From: Sedimentitalea nanhaiensis DSM 24252
GTDB taxonomy: Bacteria; Pseudomonadota; Alphaproteobacteria; Rhodobacterales; Rhodobacteraceae
Length of the DNA: 64,000 nucleotides
Direction: 5' to 3'
NCBI RefSeq assembly: GCF_000473225.1
Contig: NZ_KI421509.1
Coordinates: 357,470 to 421,469 of the forward strand
The notes beneath the pieces were generated by a model that searched no databases, was not told the DNA's origin, and was given only the letters and a program-made list of their open reading frames with translations. The position numbers and the translations under genes were made by a program. Positions 44,584 to 53,311 of this stretch are shown here, one piece after another; within the stretch, counting starts at the first letter, position 1; each line of letters starts with the position of its first letter.

Positions 44584-45576
44584 ATGGCAGATGCAGGCTC
44601 CACGCAGGACGTGGACACACGGGATATTTACGCACGCGAAGACGGCGCGCCCCTGGGCACGGCGCTGAATGTGCTGGGGGCGCTGGCGTCGCTGGCGCTG
44701 ATCGCCGGAATCGGGGTGTGGGGCTACAAGTTGATGATGCGCGATGTCAGCGGCGTGCCAGTGGTGCGCGCGCTCGAGGGGCCGATGCGCGAACAACCGG
44801 CAGACCCGGGCGGGCGTGAGGCCGATCATCAAGGGCTGGCGGTCAATGCGGTTGCGGCACAGGGCATCGCCGAAGCGCCCGCCGACCGGCTGACCCTTGC
44901 GCCGCGTCCGGTGGATCTGTCTGATGAAGATCAGCCGATGCAGAGCGCAAGGAAGGTGGCCGCCAGCCCGGTACAGCCCAAGCCGCAGGCCCCTGGCCCG
45001 AAGCAGGCGGTGGACAGTATCAAAACCGGCTCCGTGCAATCGATGGTCGATCAGCTGCTTGCCGAGGTCATGCCGCCGAATGCGCCGGGCGAGGCCGAGG
45101 TCATTCAGGCTGCGGCCCGTATCGTTCAGCCCGCGCCGCTGGGGGCTGGCCAGACAGCGGCGCGCACCGGGACCGAAATGACCACGATTACCCGCGCGGT
45201 TGTCAAGGGGCCGGGACCGGCCCGGTCGTTGCGGCCCAGGGTGCGTCCGGTTCGGGCGATGCAGCCAGCGGTGGCAACGCCGGTCGCCAGTGCGGCCCCC
45301 GAAGTCGATGCCGAAAGCCTGCCGTCAGGCACCCGCATGGCCCAGCTGGGCGCCTATGAAAGCGCCGATGTCGCCCGGCAGGAATGGGATCGTCTGTCAG
45401 GCCGGTTCGGTGATTACCTCGAAGGCAAATCGCGCGTCATTCAGATGGCCAGCAGCGGTGGGCGCACCTTTTACCGCCTGCGCGCCCTGGGCTTTGAAGA
45501 CCTGAGCGACGCGCGCCGGTTCTGTTCGGTTCTGGTGGCGGAAAAGGCCGATTGTATCCCGGTGACCACACGGTGA
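44584..45576 (+). CDS. SPOR-domain membrane protein
   Basis: A 330-residue bitopic protein: short cytoplasmic N-terminus, one transmembrane helix (LGALASLALIAGIGVWGYKL, residues ~31-50), a long disordered periplasmic region rich in Pro/Ala, and a C-terminal SPOR domain (MAQLGAYESADVARQEWDRL ... YRLRALGFEDLSDARRFCSV). SPOR domains bind denuded glycans at the division septum. GAGGCGG precedes the ATG. Its stop overlaps the nagZ start (GTGA), consistent with a joint role in peptidoglycan turnover. Confidence 0.9.
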   Translation: MADAGSTQDVDTRDIYAREDGAPLGTALNVLGALASLALIAGIGVWGYKLMMRDVSGVPVVRALEGPMREQPADPGGREADHQGLAVNAVAAQGIAEAPADRLTLAPRPVDLSDEDQPMQSARKVAASPVQPKPQAPGPKQAVDSIKTGSVQSMVDQLLAEVMPPNAPGEAEVIQAAARIVQPAPLGAGQTAARTGTEMTTITRAVVKGPGPARSLRPRVRPVRAMQPAVATPVASAAPEVDAESLPSGTRMAQLGAYESADVARQEWDRLSGRFGDYLEGKSRVIQMASSGGRTFYRLRALGFEDLSDARRFCSVLVAEKADCIPVTTR

Positions 45577-46577
45577 GCTTTGGCGCCACCATTCTGGACG
45601 CCGAGGGATTGCGCCTGACACCCGATGAGGCGGCACTTTTTCGCGATGTGGATCCGTTCGGATTCATCCTGTTTGCCCGCAATCTGGACACGCCGGATCA
45701 GATCCGCGCCCTGTGCGGGGACCTGCGCGAGGCGGTGGGGCGCGAGGCCCCGATTACCATTGATCAGGAAGGCGGCCGGGTGCAACGCCTGCGGCCGCCG
45801 CTGGCGCGCGATTGGCTGCCACCGCTTGAGCATGTCGCGCAGGCAGGCGCGGATGCGGAGCAGGCGATGTATCTGCGCTATCGGCTGATCGCGCACGAGC
45901 TGCGCACGCTGGGGATCGACAGCAATTGTGCGCCGATGGTGGATGTGGCGGGGACCGAAACCCATCCGTTCCTGAAAAACCGCTGTTACGGAACCGATCC
46001 GGACCGGGTGGCCGTGTTGGGCCGCGCCGTAGCGCAAGGGATGCTGGACGGCGGTGTGCTGCCGGTTGTCAAACATATTCCGGGCCATGGGCGGGCCACG
46101 GCGGACAGCCATTTCGACCTGCCGCATGTTGCGAGCGATATCACCACGCTGGACACCGGCGATTTTGCCCCGTTCCGGGCGCTGAACGATCTGCCCATGG
46201 GGATGACGGCGCATCTGGTCTATGATGCGATCGACCCCGACCCGGCGACGGTCTCGGCCACGATGATGCGGCTGATCCGCGAGCGGATCGGGTTTGGCGG
46301 GCTGATCATGACCGATGATATCTCGATGAAGGCGTTGACGGGGTCGCTGGGCGATCTGTCGCGCGCCGCCCTTGCGGCGGGCTGTGACGTGATCCTGCAT
46401 TGCAACGGCACCCTGGCCGAACGGGCCGAGGTGGCCGGGGCCGCCGGGGTGATGACACCGGCGGCGCAGGTCCGGGCCGAGGCGGCACTGGCGGCGCGTC
46501 GCGCGCCCGATGATCTTGACATTTCTGCCTGTGAAGCCGACCTTTCCCGCCTGATGGGCGGGACGGTAGATGGCTGA
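45573..46577 (+). CDS. nagZ: Beta-N-acetylhexosaminidase (GH3)
   Basis: A 334-residue GH3 enzyme with the NagZ motif KHIPGHGRATADSHFDLP (catalytic His/Asp on the flexible loop) and the nucleophile segment GLIMTDDISMKAL. It removes GlcNAc from anhydro-muropeptides in the cytoplasm, feeding recycling; anmK in the same window acts downstream of it. It starts with GTG at 45573, overlapping the SPOR stop, and its end overlaps scpA by eight bases. Confidence 0.94.
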   Translation: MSFGATILDAEGLRLTPDEAALFRDVDPFGFILFARNLDTPDQIRALCGDLREAVGREAPITIDQEGGRVQRLRPPLARDWLPPLEHVAQAGADAEQAMYLRYRLIAHELRTLGIDSNCAPMVDVAGTETHPFLKNRCYGTDPDRVAVLGRAVAQGMLDGGVLPVVKHIPGHGRATADSHFDLPHVASDITTLDTGDFAPFRALNDLPMGMTAHLVYDAIDPDPATVSATMMRLIRERIGFGGLIMTDDISMKALTGSLGDLSRAALAAGCDVILHCNGTLAERAEVAGAAGVMTPAAQVRAEAALAARRAPDDLDISACEADLSRLMGGTVDG

Positions 46578-47373
46578 CAACCTTTTTCAGGAAGACAGCA
46601 TGTCGGTGGCCGAACGCATGGCCGCCGAGGCGCTGATCGTCGATGTGGACGGGTTCGAGGGACCGTTGGACGTTCTGCTGACCCTGTCGCGCACCCAAAA
46701 GGTCGATCTGCGCAAGATCTCGGTGCTGCAACTCGCCAAGCAATACCTCAGCTTTGTCGACAAGGCCAAGACCCTGCGCATCGAGCTGGCCGCCGATTAT
46801 CTGGTGATGGCGGCGTGGCTGGCGTTTCTGAAATCGCGTCTGCTGTTGCCGCCGGACCCGACCGAAGAAGGACCATCGGGCGAGGAACTGGCCGCGCATC
46901 TGGCGTTTCAGCTGGAACGGCTGCAGGCGATGCGCGATGCCGCCGCGCGATTGATGGCGCGCGACCGGCTGGGGCGCGATTTCTTTGCCCGCGGCCAGGC
47001 CGAGGATATCGCCCGCATTCGCACGGTGACCTATACCGCGACCCTGCTGGATCTGATGCAGGGCTATGCCCGCATCCGCACCCGTGACGATTTCCGCCCC
47101 TTTGTGATGGACCGGGATTCGGTGTTTACCATGGAGCAGGCGCTGGAACGGATGCGCCCGATGATCGGGTTCGCGGGCAACTGGACCGACCTGACCAGCT
47201 ATATGCCCGAGGGATGGACTGCGGACCCGGTTCGGCGGCGTTCGGCCACGGCGGCGACGTTTGCGGCCTCGTTGGAACTGGTGAAAGAAGGCCATCTGGA
47301 GATCCGCCAGTCCGAGATATTCGCGCCGATCCAGCTGCGCAAGAAAGACAGGAAACGTGAGCCAAGAGACTGA
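46570..47373 (+). CDS. scpA: Segregation and condensation protein A (kleisin)
   Basis: A 267-residue kleisin: the N-terminal SMC-binding helix region (DGFEGPLDVLLTLSRTQKVD; LRKISVLQLAKQYLSF) and the C-terminal winged helix (TFAASLELVKEGHLEIRQSE). It forms the condensin complex with Smc and ScpB. It overlaps nagZ (8 bp) and scpB (17 bp). ATG 46600 is an alternative start. Confidence 0.94.
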   Translation: MADNLFQEDSMSVAERMAAEALIVDVDGFEGPLDVLLTLSRTQKVDLRKISVLQLAKQYLSFVDKAKTLRIELAADYLVMAAWLAFLKSRLLLPPDPTEEGPSGEELAAHLAFQLERLQAMRDAAARLMARDRLGRDFFARGQAEDIARIRTVTYTATLLDLMQGYARIRTRDDFRPFVMDRDSVFTMEQALERMRPMIGFAGNWTDLTSYMPEGWTADPVRRRSATAATFAASLELVKEGHLEIRQSEIFAPIQLRKKDRKREPRD

Positions 47374-48022
47374 AACCGACGCCGACAGCCTGTTTGACGC
47401 GCCGCCGATGGGTGAACAGGAACGCATGGTCGAAGCGGTGCTGTTCGCCAGCGCCGAGCCGGCCACCGTGCGCGATCTTGAGGCGCGGATGCCACATGGC
47501 TGTGATGCCGCCGAGGCGCTGGTGCGGCTGCGCAAGCGCTATGAGGGGCGCGGCGTGCGGGTGATAAAGGTGGGCGATGCCTGGGCGATCCGAACCGCGC
47601 CCGACCTGGGTTTTCTGATGCAGAAAGAGACTGTCGAGACCCGCAAGCTGAGCCGGGCCGCGATCGAGACATTGGCGATCATCGCCTATCATCAGCCGGT
47701 CACCCGCGCCGAGATCGAGGAAATCCGCGGTGTTTCGGTTAGCCGGGGAACGGTGGATCAGCTGCTTGAGATGGAGTGGGTCCGGCTGGGGCGGCGCAAG
47801 ATGACGCCGGGGCGGCCGGTGACGTTTGTGGTGACGGGCGAATTTCTGGACCATTTCGGGTTGGAAAACGCGCGCGATCTGCCGGGGCTTAAGGAATTGC
47901 GCGCCGCCGGATTGCTGGAGAACCGCCCGCCACCGGGGGCTGTGCCGTTTGGATCGGGTGGCGGTGCCGAGGAGGACGAAGACGAGGGCAGCATCGGGCA
48001 GCCCGAACTTTTTGAAGAATAG
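47357..48022 (+). CDS. scpB: Segregation and condensation protein B
   Basis: A 221-residue ScpB starting at GTG 47357 inside scpA. It carries two winged-helix domains: MVEAVLFASAEPATVRDLEA, and the second marked by LSRAAIETLAIIAYHQPVTR with EIEEIRGVSVSRGTVDQLLE. A disordered acidic tail (EEDEDEGSIG) ends the protein. Dimeric partner of ScpA in the Smc complex. Confidence 0.95.
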   Translation: MSQETETDADSLFDAPPMGEQERMVEAVLFASAEPATVRDLEARMPHGCDAAEALVRLRKRYEGRGVRVIKVGDAWAIRTAPDLGFLMQKETVETRKLSRAAIETLAIIAYHQPVTRAEIEEIRGVSVSRGTVDQLLEMEWVRLGRRKMTPGRPVTFVVTGEFLDHFGLENARDLPGLKELRAAGLLENRPPPGAVPFGSGGGAEEDEDEGSIGQPELFEE

Positions 48023-48091
48023 CTGGCGCCAGGCCCAAAAAACGGCGGATTCGCAGAATAGCCTGGCCGGGCGAACCCAGGGAGACGCGAC

Positions 48092-48349
48092 ATGAACATG
48101 GATCGGATCATCAAGATGGTCACACGCATCCTGATGCGCAAAGCGATCAACAAGGGGGTTTCGGCCGGCATCGACGCGGCCTCGGGGGCGGGGCGCAAAC
48201 GCCAGGCCCCAAACGGGGCCGCGCCGGAACAAGGCACCGATCCACAGGTGCAACAGACCTCTGGCCCCCCCAAGCTGACCCAGCAGCAACGCCGGGCCCG
48301 CCGCGCCGTGCGTCAGGCGCGCCGCGCTGCCCGCGCCGCCAAAGGCTGA
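48092..48349 (+). CDS. Small basic conserved hypothetical protein
   Basis: An 85-residue, strongly basic protein: N-terminal amphipathic helix (MNMDRIIKMVTRILMRKAIN), a Pro/Gln-rich middle and an Arg/Ala C-terminus (QQRRARRAVRQARRAARAAK). GGGAG lies upstream. It occupies the spot after scpB where tat genes often sit in related genomes. It could be membrane- or nucleic-acid-associated; function unknown. Confidence 0.65.
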   Translation: MNMDRIIKMVTRILMRKAINKGVSAGIDAASGAGRKRQAPNGAAPEQGTDPQVQQTSGPPKLTQQQRRARRAVRQARRAARAAKG

Positions 48350-48435
48350 AACCGCCCGCGCGTCCTGCAATTTAAAATTGTGCCAAAATCTGTTACGCTG
48401 GTCGTATTTCATGACCTCATAATTGGATTTGCACC

Positions 48436-49632
48436 ATGACCGACACACCGCCCGTCGTACGCCAGGATCGGGGCGTTCCCTTGGGAATCCTGGTGGTGTT
48501 CTTTTATATTGCGGCCGTCTTGGCGGTCTTCATGGGCTTTGCCGCCTATATCACGCGCAGCGAGTGGGAGGGGCATTTGGCCACCGATCCCGAAGGTGTG
48601 CAAAACCTGGACAACCTGATCTTTCTGACCCAGCGCGAGGAAGAAATGGCGACCGAGATCGTTCGGCAAGAGGGGCTGGTACGTGAGGTCGATCGGCAGA
48701 TTGACGAGGCGAACGACCGGATACGCGAGCTTGAGAGCAGCAAGAACCGTTTGGAAACAGCAAACTGGCAGGCGGCGGCGGCGATCATGACGCATTTCCG
48801 CACCGCCCGCCTACTGGCCCATCCGGATGAACATCAAAGGATGGATCGGGTTATTGGCGCAGAGAAATCCGACGTCGTAGCCAAGGCCGCAGAAGCGGCG
48901 ACCCTGTTGACCACTTTGCAGTTTGACGATGATGAAGGGGACCCGCGCCAGCAGGAGAAAATCGCGGTTCTCAGAAATAGCGTTGCGACGATTTCGGCCG
49001 AGATCGCCGAGAACCGGACCCGGCTGGATGGGATCGAGACCGATTTGCGCACGGTGCAAAGCACACGCGACCGGCATCTGGAGGCGCGCTCGCCGCCGTT
49101 GAAGCGCCGTGAGGCGTTGGCGGCCGAGGCGGTGTTGGTCCATGAAAAGCTGGCCAAGAATCCCATCGATCGGGCGCGTCTGGGCGTGTTGCGCAGCATC
49201 ATGGGGGGCTGGCTGTTTCTGGGGCTGGTCAGTTGGCCGACGATTTTTCTGACCTTGCTGGTAACCATTGCGGCGGGCAGCCTGGGCGCGGTGGTGTCAT
49301 TTTCGCGCAGTTTCCGCCCCGGTTCGTGGGGCGAGGTCAGCGCTTCGCGCCTGTTTGTCGGTCTTGGAGAGGGGATGGCAGCGGCGATTGCCATCTTCCT
49401 GTTTTCGGGCGCGGGAATGCTGGTTCTGACTCAGGGGGCCGGGCCGCAAAAGGAAGTCGAGCTGAGCCCGTATTCGGTGGCGTTCATCGCCTTTCTGTCG
49501 GGCTTCATGGCCGAAGATGCGTTTACCCGGATCCAAGAGGCCGGACGCAACCTGTTCAAGTCCAAGGATGCGCCCGGCAATGCGGTGTCGGACCATGCCG
49601 GGGACGAAGCGCAGGGTGACGCGGGCGGCTAG
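48436..49632 (+). CDS. Coiled-coil multi-pass membrane protein of unknown function
   Basis: A 398-residue protein. One transmembrane helix is at ~16-38 (LGILVVFFYIAAVLAVFMGF), followed by a long charged coiled coil (~60-240, e.g. EVDRQIDEANDRIRELESSK and KIAVLRNSVATISAEIAENR), then three helices (~253-285, ~313-336, ~345-366), and a C-terminal tail beginning ELSPYSVAFIAFLSGFMAED. The N-out/C-tail geometry suggests a periplasmic or cytoplasmic stalk between the membrane anchors. I do not recognise the family. Monocistronic, 86 bp after the small basic protein gene, and convergent with dcd. Confidence 0.75.
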   Translation: MTDTPPVVRQDRGVPLGILVVFFYIAAVLAVFMGFAAYITRSEWEGHLATDPEGVQNLDNLIFLTQREEEMATEIVRQEGLVREVDRQIDEANDRIRELESSKNRLETANWQAAAAIMTHFRTARLLAHPDEHQRMDRVIGAEKSDVVAKAAEAATLLTTLQFDDDEGDPRQQEKIAVLRNSVATISAEIAENRTRLDGIETDLRTVQSTRDRHLEARSPPLKRREALAAEAVLVHEKLAKNPIDRARLGVLRSIMGGWLFLGLVSWPTIFLTLLVTIAAGSLGAVVSFSRSFRPGSWGEVSASRLFVGLGEGMAAAIAIFLFSGAGMLVLTQGAGPQKEVELSPYSVAFIAFLSGFMAEDAFTRIQEAGRNLFKSKDAPGNAVSDHAGDEAQGDAGG

Positions 49633-49635
49633 GGG

Positions 49636-50709
49636 TCAGGTGCGAAAGTGTTTGGACAGTTTCAGCCCCTGACCCTGATAGTTCGATGCGATGTCCGTGC
49701 CGTACAGTTGGGTCGGTACTTCGGCCATGCGCTCATAGATCAGCTTGCCGACGATCTGGCCGTGTTCCAGAACGAAAGGGGCCTCGTGGCAGCGGACTTC
49801 GAGCACGCCGCGTGAGCCGGCCCCGCCGGAGGCGGCATGGCCGAATCCGGGATCAAAGAACCCGGCGTAGTGCACCCGGAATTCACCCACCATGGCCAGA
49901 TAGGGGGCCATTTCCGCCGCGCAGGCCGGGGGAATCGTGATCGCTTCGCGGCTGACCAGAATATAGAACGCGCCTGGGTCCAGGATGATCCAGCCGCTGT
50001 TGGTGTGGACCTGTTCCCAGTATTCGGCCGGATCATAGTGGTTCAGCTTGGCAAGGTCGATGACGCCGGTGTGGGGTTTGGCGCGATACCCGACCAGATT
50101 GCCGGATCCGGGGCGCAGGTCGACGGAAAATCCCAAACCGTCCGCGATCACCGGATCGCCGGACACGATAGGTGTGTCGTCATGGATGGCACGCAGGGCG
50201 TCATCGTCGATCACGGTCTTGCCGGTACGGAAGATGATCTGGTTCAGCATCTGCCCGGTGCGGGCGATCACCGAAAAGCTTTGCGGGCAGATTTCGACAT
50301 AGAGAGGGCCGCAATAGCCATCGGGTATCCGGTCGAACTCGACACCGCGATCGGTGATGATACGGGTCAACAGGTCGAGCCGCCCGATCGACGACTTGGC
50401 GCTGGCCGCCCCGGACATGCCGGTGGGCAGGGTCAGGCTTTCCATCAGGGGCACCACATAGACACAGCCCTTTTCCAGCACCGCGCCGCCGGTCAGATCG
50501 ATCTCATGCATGCGGAATTCAGCCAACCGGTCGGATACGGTGCGGCGATGGCCCGCCAGAAACGAGGCACGCACACGGTAAGCCACCGTTCCCAGACGCA
50601 AATCCAGGCTGGCAGGCTGGACCTGGCCCGGTATGATCGGAGCAGAGGCGGTGATCGCGTCGGAGGCGATCATGGCCGTGATATGCTGGTTGGGGCTCAC
50701 ACCCGTCAT
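49636..50709 (-). CDS. dcd: 2'-deoxycytidine 5'-triphosphate deaminase, double-domain type
   Basis: A 357-residue protein, about twice the usual Dcd length, with two dUTPase/Dcd-like halves. The first contains QPASLDLRLGTVAYRVRASF and AKSSIGRLDLLTRIITD; the second contains GWIILDPGAFYILVSREAIT and VHYAGFFDPGFGHAASGGAG. It deaminates dCTP to dUTP in thymidylate supply. Similar long forms are found in alphaproteobacteria. The gene lies 56 bp downstream of tRNA-Pro on the same strand. Confidence 0.88.
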   Translation of the reverse strand: MTGVSPNQHITAMIASDAITASAPIIPGQVQPASLDLRLGTVAYRVRASFLAGHRRTVSDRLAEFRMHEIDLTGGAVLEKGCVYVVPLMESLTLPTGMSGAASAKSSIGRLDLLTRIITDRGVEFDRIPDGYCGPLYVEICPQSFSVIARTGQMLNQIIFRTGKTVIDDDALRAIHDDTPIVSGDPVIADGLGFSVDLRPGSGNLVGYRAKPHTGVIDLAKLNHYDPAEYWEQVHTNSGWIILDPGAFYILVSREAITIPPACAAEMAPYLAMVGEFRVHYAGFFDPGFGHAASGGAGSRGVLEVRCHEAPFVLEHGQIVGKLIYERMAEVPTQLYGTDIASNYQGQGLKLSKHFRT

Positions 50710-50764
50710 ATTGCTGCCTCCGCAACTTGGGGGCGGCTCAGAGTGGTGTATCGTCGTCGTGTTT

Positions 50765-50841
50765 TGGTCGGGCTAGCAGGACTCGAACCTGCGACCTTCC
50801 GTCCCCCAGACGGACGCGCTACCAGGCTGCGCCATAGCCCG
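50765..50841 (-). tRNA. tRNA-Pro (anticodon GGG)
   Basis: On the minus strand a full cloverleaf folds: acceptor CGGGCTA/TAGCCCG, D-arm GGCGCAGCCTGGTAGCGC, anticodon stem TCCGT/ACGGA with loop CTGGGGG (anticodon GGG), T-arm GCAGGTTCGAGTCCTGC, discriminator A and an encoded CCA at 50767-50765. Length 77 nt including CCA. It lies between merR and dcd. Confidence 0.96.
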
Positions 50842-50901
50842 ACGATGGGGTGTTCATACCGGTTTTCAGACCGGGGGCAAGGGGGAATCACCGCAATTGC
50901 C

Positions 50902-51909
50902 CTATGTTACTTTCGATGTGCCCGCGCGGGCCAGCCAATCGCGCATCTGTTGCGCCAAAGGGGCCAGTTGGCTTGCCTGTGCTGTATTCAGGTTCTGAAT
51001 TTCGGCCAGGTGTGCCAGCATTCCGGGGGAATAGGGCTGATCCGACTCGGGGGGCGGATCAGCGGCCTTGACCACCCGGGGGCGGGGCGACTCGGAGGTG
51101 GGCTGTTCCTGAGTCGGCTGGAATTCGGAGGCCGGTCGGCGCATGAAAGAGGGAAGGGCGGCGGGTGTTGCCGCGGCAGAGCCGTCAGAGGAATCGTCGT
51201 CCGGTTCAGCCGGTGCGATTTCGGGTTCTCGGGGCGGCGGGGACGATGTGATCTCGGATTTCGATTCTGGCCCGGGAGAGGCTTTTGCCACGGTGTCTGT
51301 GTGTTCCGGGGCTTTGGCCTGAAACTCGGGGTCGGGCGCGGGGTCGTCCAGATCAAGGTTGGTCGGTTCCGGGAGGGGCTGGATCTGCTCGGAATCCGGG
51401 GGCGCAGGCGCGGCGTTGCGCCCGTTCAGCTTTGCAGAAACCGGGGTGCTCACATCTTCAGGGTCCGGGCTTTCCAGCTCAGCCTGGGTGTTCACCGGAT
51501 CCGGTGGGGTGGCGGCGGTCTCGGTTGGGATTGGCGGTTCGGGCGCGCGGGTGTCGCGAAAGGACACCACATTTCCGTCCATCGTGCCGCCCTCGCCGGA
51601 CGGCGATGCATTGGTGTCGGCATCCGCGCTGTCACCAAGTGCGTGAGACATGTCAGCGACATGGTTAACACCTTGCTCACGCAAGATTTTCTGAACGCCC
51701 TTGATGGTCAGGCCGTCGTCATGCAGCAGCCTCTTGATGCCGCCGAGCAACCGCATGTCGTTGGGGCGGTAATATCGCCGCCCGCCGGCGCGTTTGACCG
51801 GTTTGATCTGGCTGAACTTGCTTTCCCAGAACCGCAGAACATGCGCCTGTACGCCCAGCCAGTCCGCAACTTCACTTATGGTGCGAAAAGCGTCGGGCGA
51901 TTTGCTCAT
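50902..51909 (-). CDS. MerR-family transcriptional regulator
   Basis: A 335-residue protein. The N-terminal MerR helix-turn-helix ([40 protein letters not shown]) is followed by the wing and a short dimer helix, then ~200 residues of Pro/Glu/Ser-rich disorder and a conserved helical C-terminus ([20 protein letters not shown]). This long-tailed type sits invariably next to ihfA in alphaproteobacteria; no metal-binding Cys cluster is present, so a metal-sensing role is unlikely. Confidence 0.85.
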   Translation of the reverse strand: MSKSPDAFRTISEVADWLGVQAHVLRFWESKFSQIKPVKRAGGRRYYRPNDMRLLGGIKRLLHDDGLTIKGVQKILREQGVNHVADMSHALGDSADADTNASPSGEGGTMDGNVVSFRDTRAPEPPIPTETAATPPDPVNTQAELESPDPEDVSTPVSAKLNGRNAAPAPPDSEQIQPLPEPTNLDLDDPAPDPEFQAKAPEHTDTVAKASPGPESKSEITSSPPPREPEIAPAEPDDDSSDGSAAATPAALPSFMRRPASEFQPTQEQPTSESPRPRVVKAADPPPESDQPYSPGMLAHLAEIQNLNTAQASQLAPLAQQMRDWLARAGTSKVT

Positions 51910-51924
51910 GCATTCAGCTCCGAA

Positions 51925-52227
51925 TCAGCGTTTGTTGCCGGTGGCGACGCGCTCTTTCATCAGATGCGAGGGGCGAAAGGTCAGAACGCGCCGCGGCTGA
52001 ATCGGAACCTCTTCGCCGGTCTTGGGATTTCGGCCGATGCGGGCCGACTTGTCGCGCACACTGAAGGTGCCGAATGACGAGATCTTGACCTGTTCGCCGC
52101 GCACCAGAGCGTCTGACATATACTCGAGCATGCTTTCAACCAGCTGTGCGCTTTCATTGCGCGACAAGCCGACTTCGCGGAACACTGCTTCGCTCAGGTC
52201 CATTCGTGTCAGTGTCTTTTCACCCAT
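51925..52227 (-). CDS. ihfA: Integration host factor alpha subunit
   Basis: A 100-residue HU/IHF-family protein: [21 protein letters not shown]-terminus and the DNA-intercalating arm [20 protein letters not shown] with Pro at the tip. It bends DNA at WATCAANNNNTTR sites as a heterodimer with IhfB. An exact match to that consensus lies 54 bp upstream of its start codon, which suggests autoregulation. Confidence 0.95.
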   Translation of the reverse strand: MGEKTLTRMDLSEAVFREVGLSRNESAQLVESMLEYMSDALVRGEQVKISSFGTFSVRDKSARIGRNPKTGEEVPIQPRRVLTFRPSHLMKERVATGNKR

Positions 52228-52280
52228 TTTGTCCCCCTAGTTTGTCACAGAGCATAGGGTGGACGCAATTTCGCTGTCAA

Positions 52281-52293
52281 TATCAATGATTTG
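52281..52293 (+). promoter_or_regulatory. IHF consensus site upstream of ihfA
   Basis: TATCAATGATTTG fits the IHF consensus WATCAANNNNTTR at every defined position. It sits in the 112-bp fabH-ihfA gap, 54 bp upstream of the ihfA start (minus strand). Autorepression of ihf genes is known in other bacteria; occupancy here is inferred. Confidence 0.6.
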
Positions 52294-52312
52294 CATGAGG
52301 CCGGATAAGCGC

Positions 52313-52328
52313 GTTAATGCAGATTAAC
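52313..52328. promoter_or_regulatory. Inverted repeat GTTAAT-gcag-ATTAAC downstream of fabH
   Basis: Perfect six-base arms with a four-base spacer, 12 bp beyond the fabH stop and 86 bp upstream of ihfA. The two TTAA elements are separated by six bases, one short of a CtrA TTAA-N7-TTAA box. It may be an operator or weak terminator. Confidence 0.35.
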
Positions 52329-52339
52329 TTGTTCGCGTT

Positions 52340-53311
52340 TCACCACCGCAGCACAACCGCACCCCAGGCGAGGCCCCCACCGATGGCTTCGGTCACGATC
52401 AGGTCGCCGGGGTTGATCTGGCCGCGGTCACGGCCCACGGACAACGCCAGCGGGATCGAGGCGGCCGAGGTGTTGCCGTGATCCTGCACGGTGACCACAA
52501 CCCGATCCATGCTCAGCCCCATCTTCTTGGCGGTGCCGCTGATGATGCGGATATTGGCCTGATGCGGCACGACCCAGTCGACGTCGGCGGCGGTCAGCCC
52601 GGCCTTTTCCAGTGCGGTCTCGGCGCTCGAGGCCAGCTTTTCGACCGCGTGGCGGAACACCTGGTTGCCTTGCATGCGCAAATGACCGGTGGTCTGGGTC
52701 GACACGCCGCCATCGACATACAGCAGATCCTTGTACTGCCCGTCCGAATTCAGATCGGTGGACAGGATGCCGCGATCTGCCGCTGTGCCGGTGCCGTCCT
52801 GCGCCTCGATCACCAAAGCGCCAGCGCCATCGCCAAACAGCACGCAGGTGCTGCGGTCGGTCCAGTCCATGATCCGGCTGAAGGTTTCCGCGCCAATGAC
52901 CAGCATCCGTTTCGCCTGACCCGAGAGGATCATCGCATTGGCGGTGCTCAGCGCATATACGAAACCGGCGCAAACCGCCTGAAGATCGAAGGCAAAGCCC
53001 TTTTTCATTCCCAGGGCCGACTGCACCATTGTTGCGGCGGATGGAAAGGTCAGGTCTGCGGTCGAGGTTGCCAGGATGATGGCGTCGATGTCATCGGCCA
53101 CAAGTCCGGCATCGGCGAGAGCGGCCAGGGCGGCGTGGGTGGCCAGTTCAGACGTGGTCTGGCCCTCGGCAGCGAAATGGCGGCGTTGAATGCCCGAGCG
53201 GGACTGAATCCAATCGTCGCTGGTATCCAGCGTTGATTCGAAATACGAATTCGGCACGACCCGATCGGGCAGGTAATGCCCCACTCCGATGACAACTGCG
53301 CGCCTTGTCAT
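52340..53311 (-). CDS. fabH: 3-oxoacyl-ACP synthase III
   Basis: A 323-residue KAS III that starts fatty-acid synthesis from acyl-CoA and malonyl-ACP. Catalytic Cys114 lies in DLQAVCAGFVYAL, His in VVPHQANIRI and Asn in DHGNTSAASIP. The start overlaps the plsX stop by four bases. Normal length. Confidence 0.96.
   Translation of the reverse strand: MTRRAVVIGVGHYLPDRVVPNSYFESTLDTSDDWIQSRSGIQRRHFAAEGQTTSELATHAALAALADAGLVADDIDAIILATSTADLTFPSAATMVQSALGMKKGFAFDLQAVCAGFVYALSTANAMILSGQAKRMLVIGAETFSRIMDWTDRSTCVLFGDGAGALVIEAQDGTGTAADRGILSTDLNSDGQYKDLLYVDGGVSTQTTGHLRMQGNQVFRHAVEKLASSAETALEKAGLTAADVDWVVPHQANIRIISGTAKKMGLSMDRVVVTVQDHGNTSAASIPLALSVGRDRGQINPGDLIVTEAIGGGLAWGAVVLRW

Noticed and set aside
49837-52077. 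A 746-codon plus-strand open frame
   Set aside because: It runs antisense through dcd, tRNA-Pro, merR and ihfA. Its translation is Gly/Arg/His-rich without family patterns, while all four minus-strand features are unambiguous.
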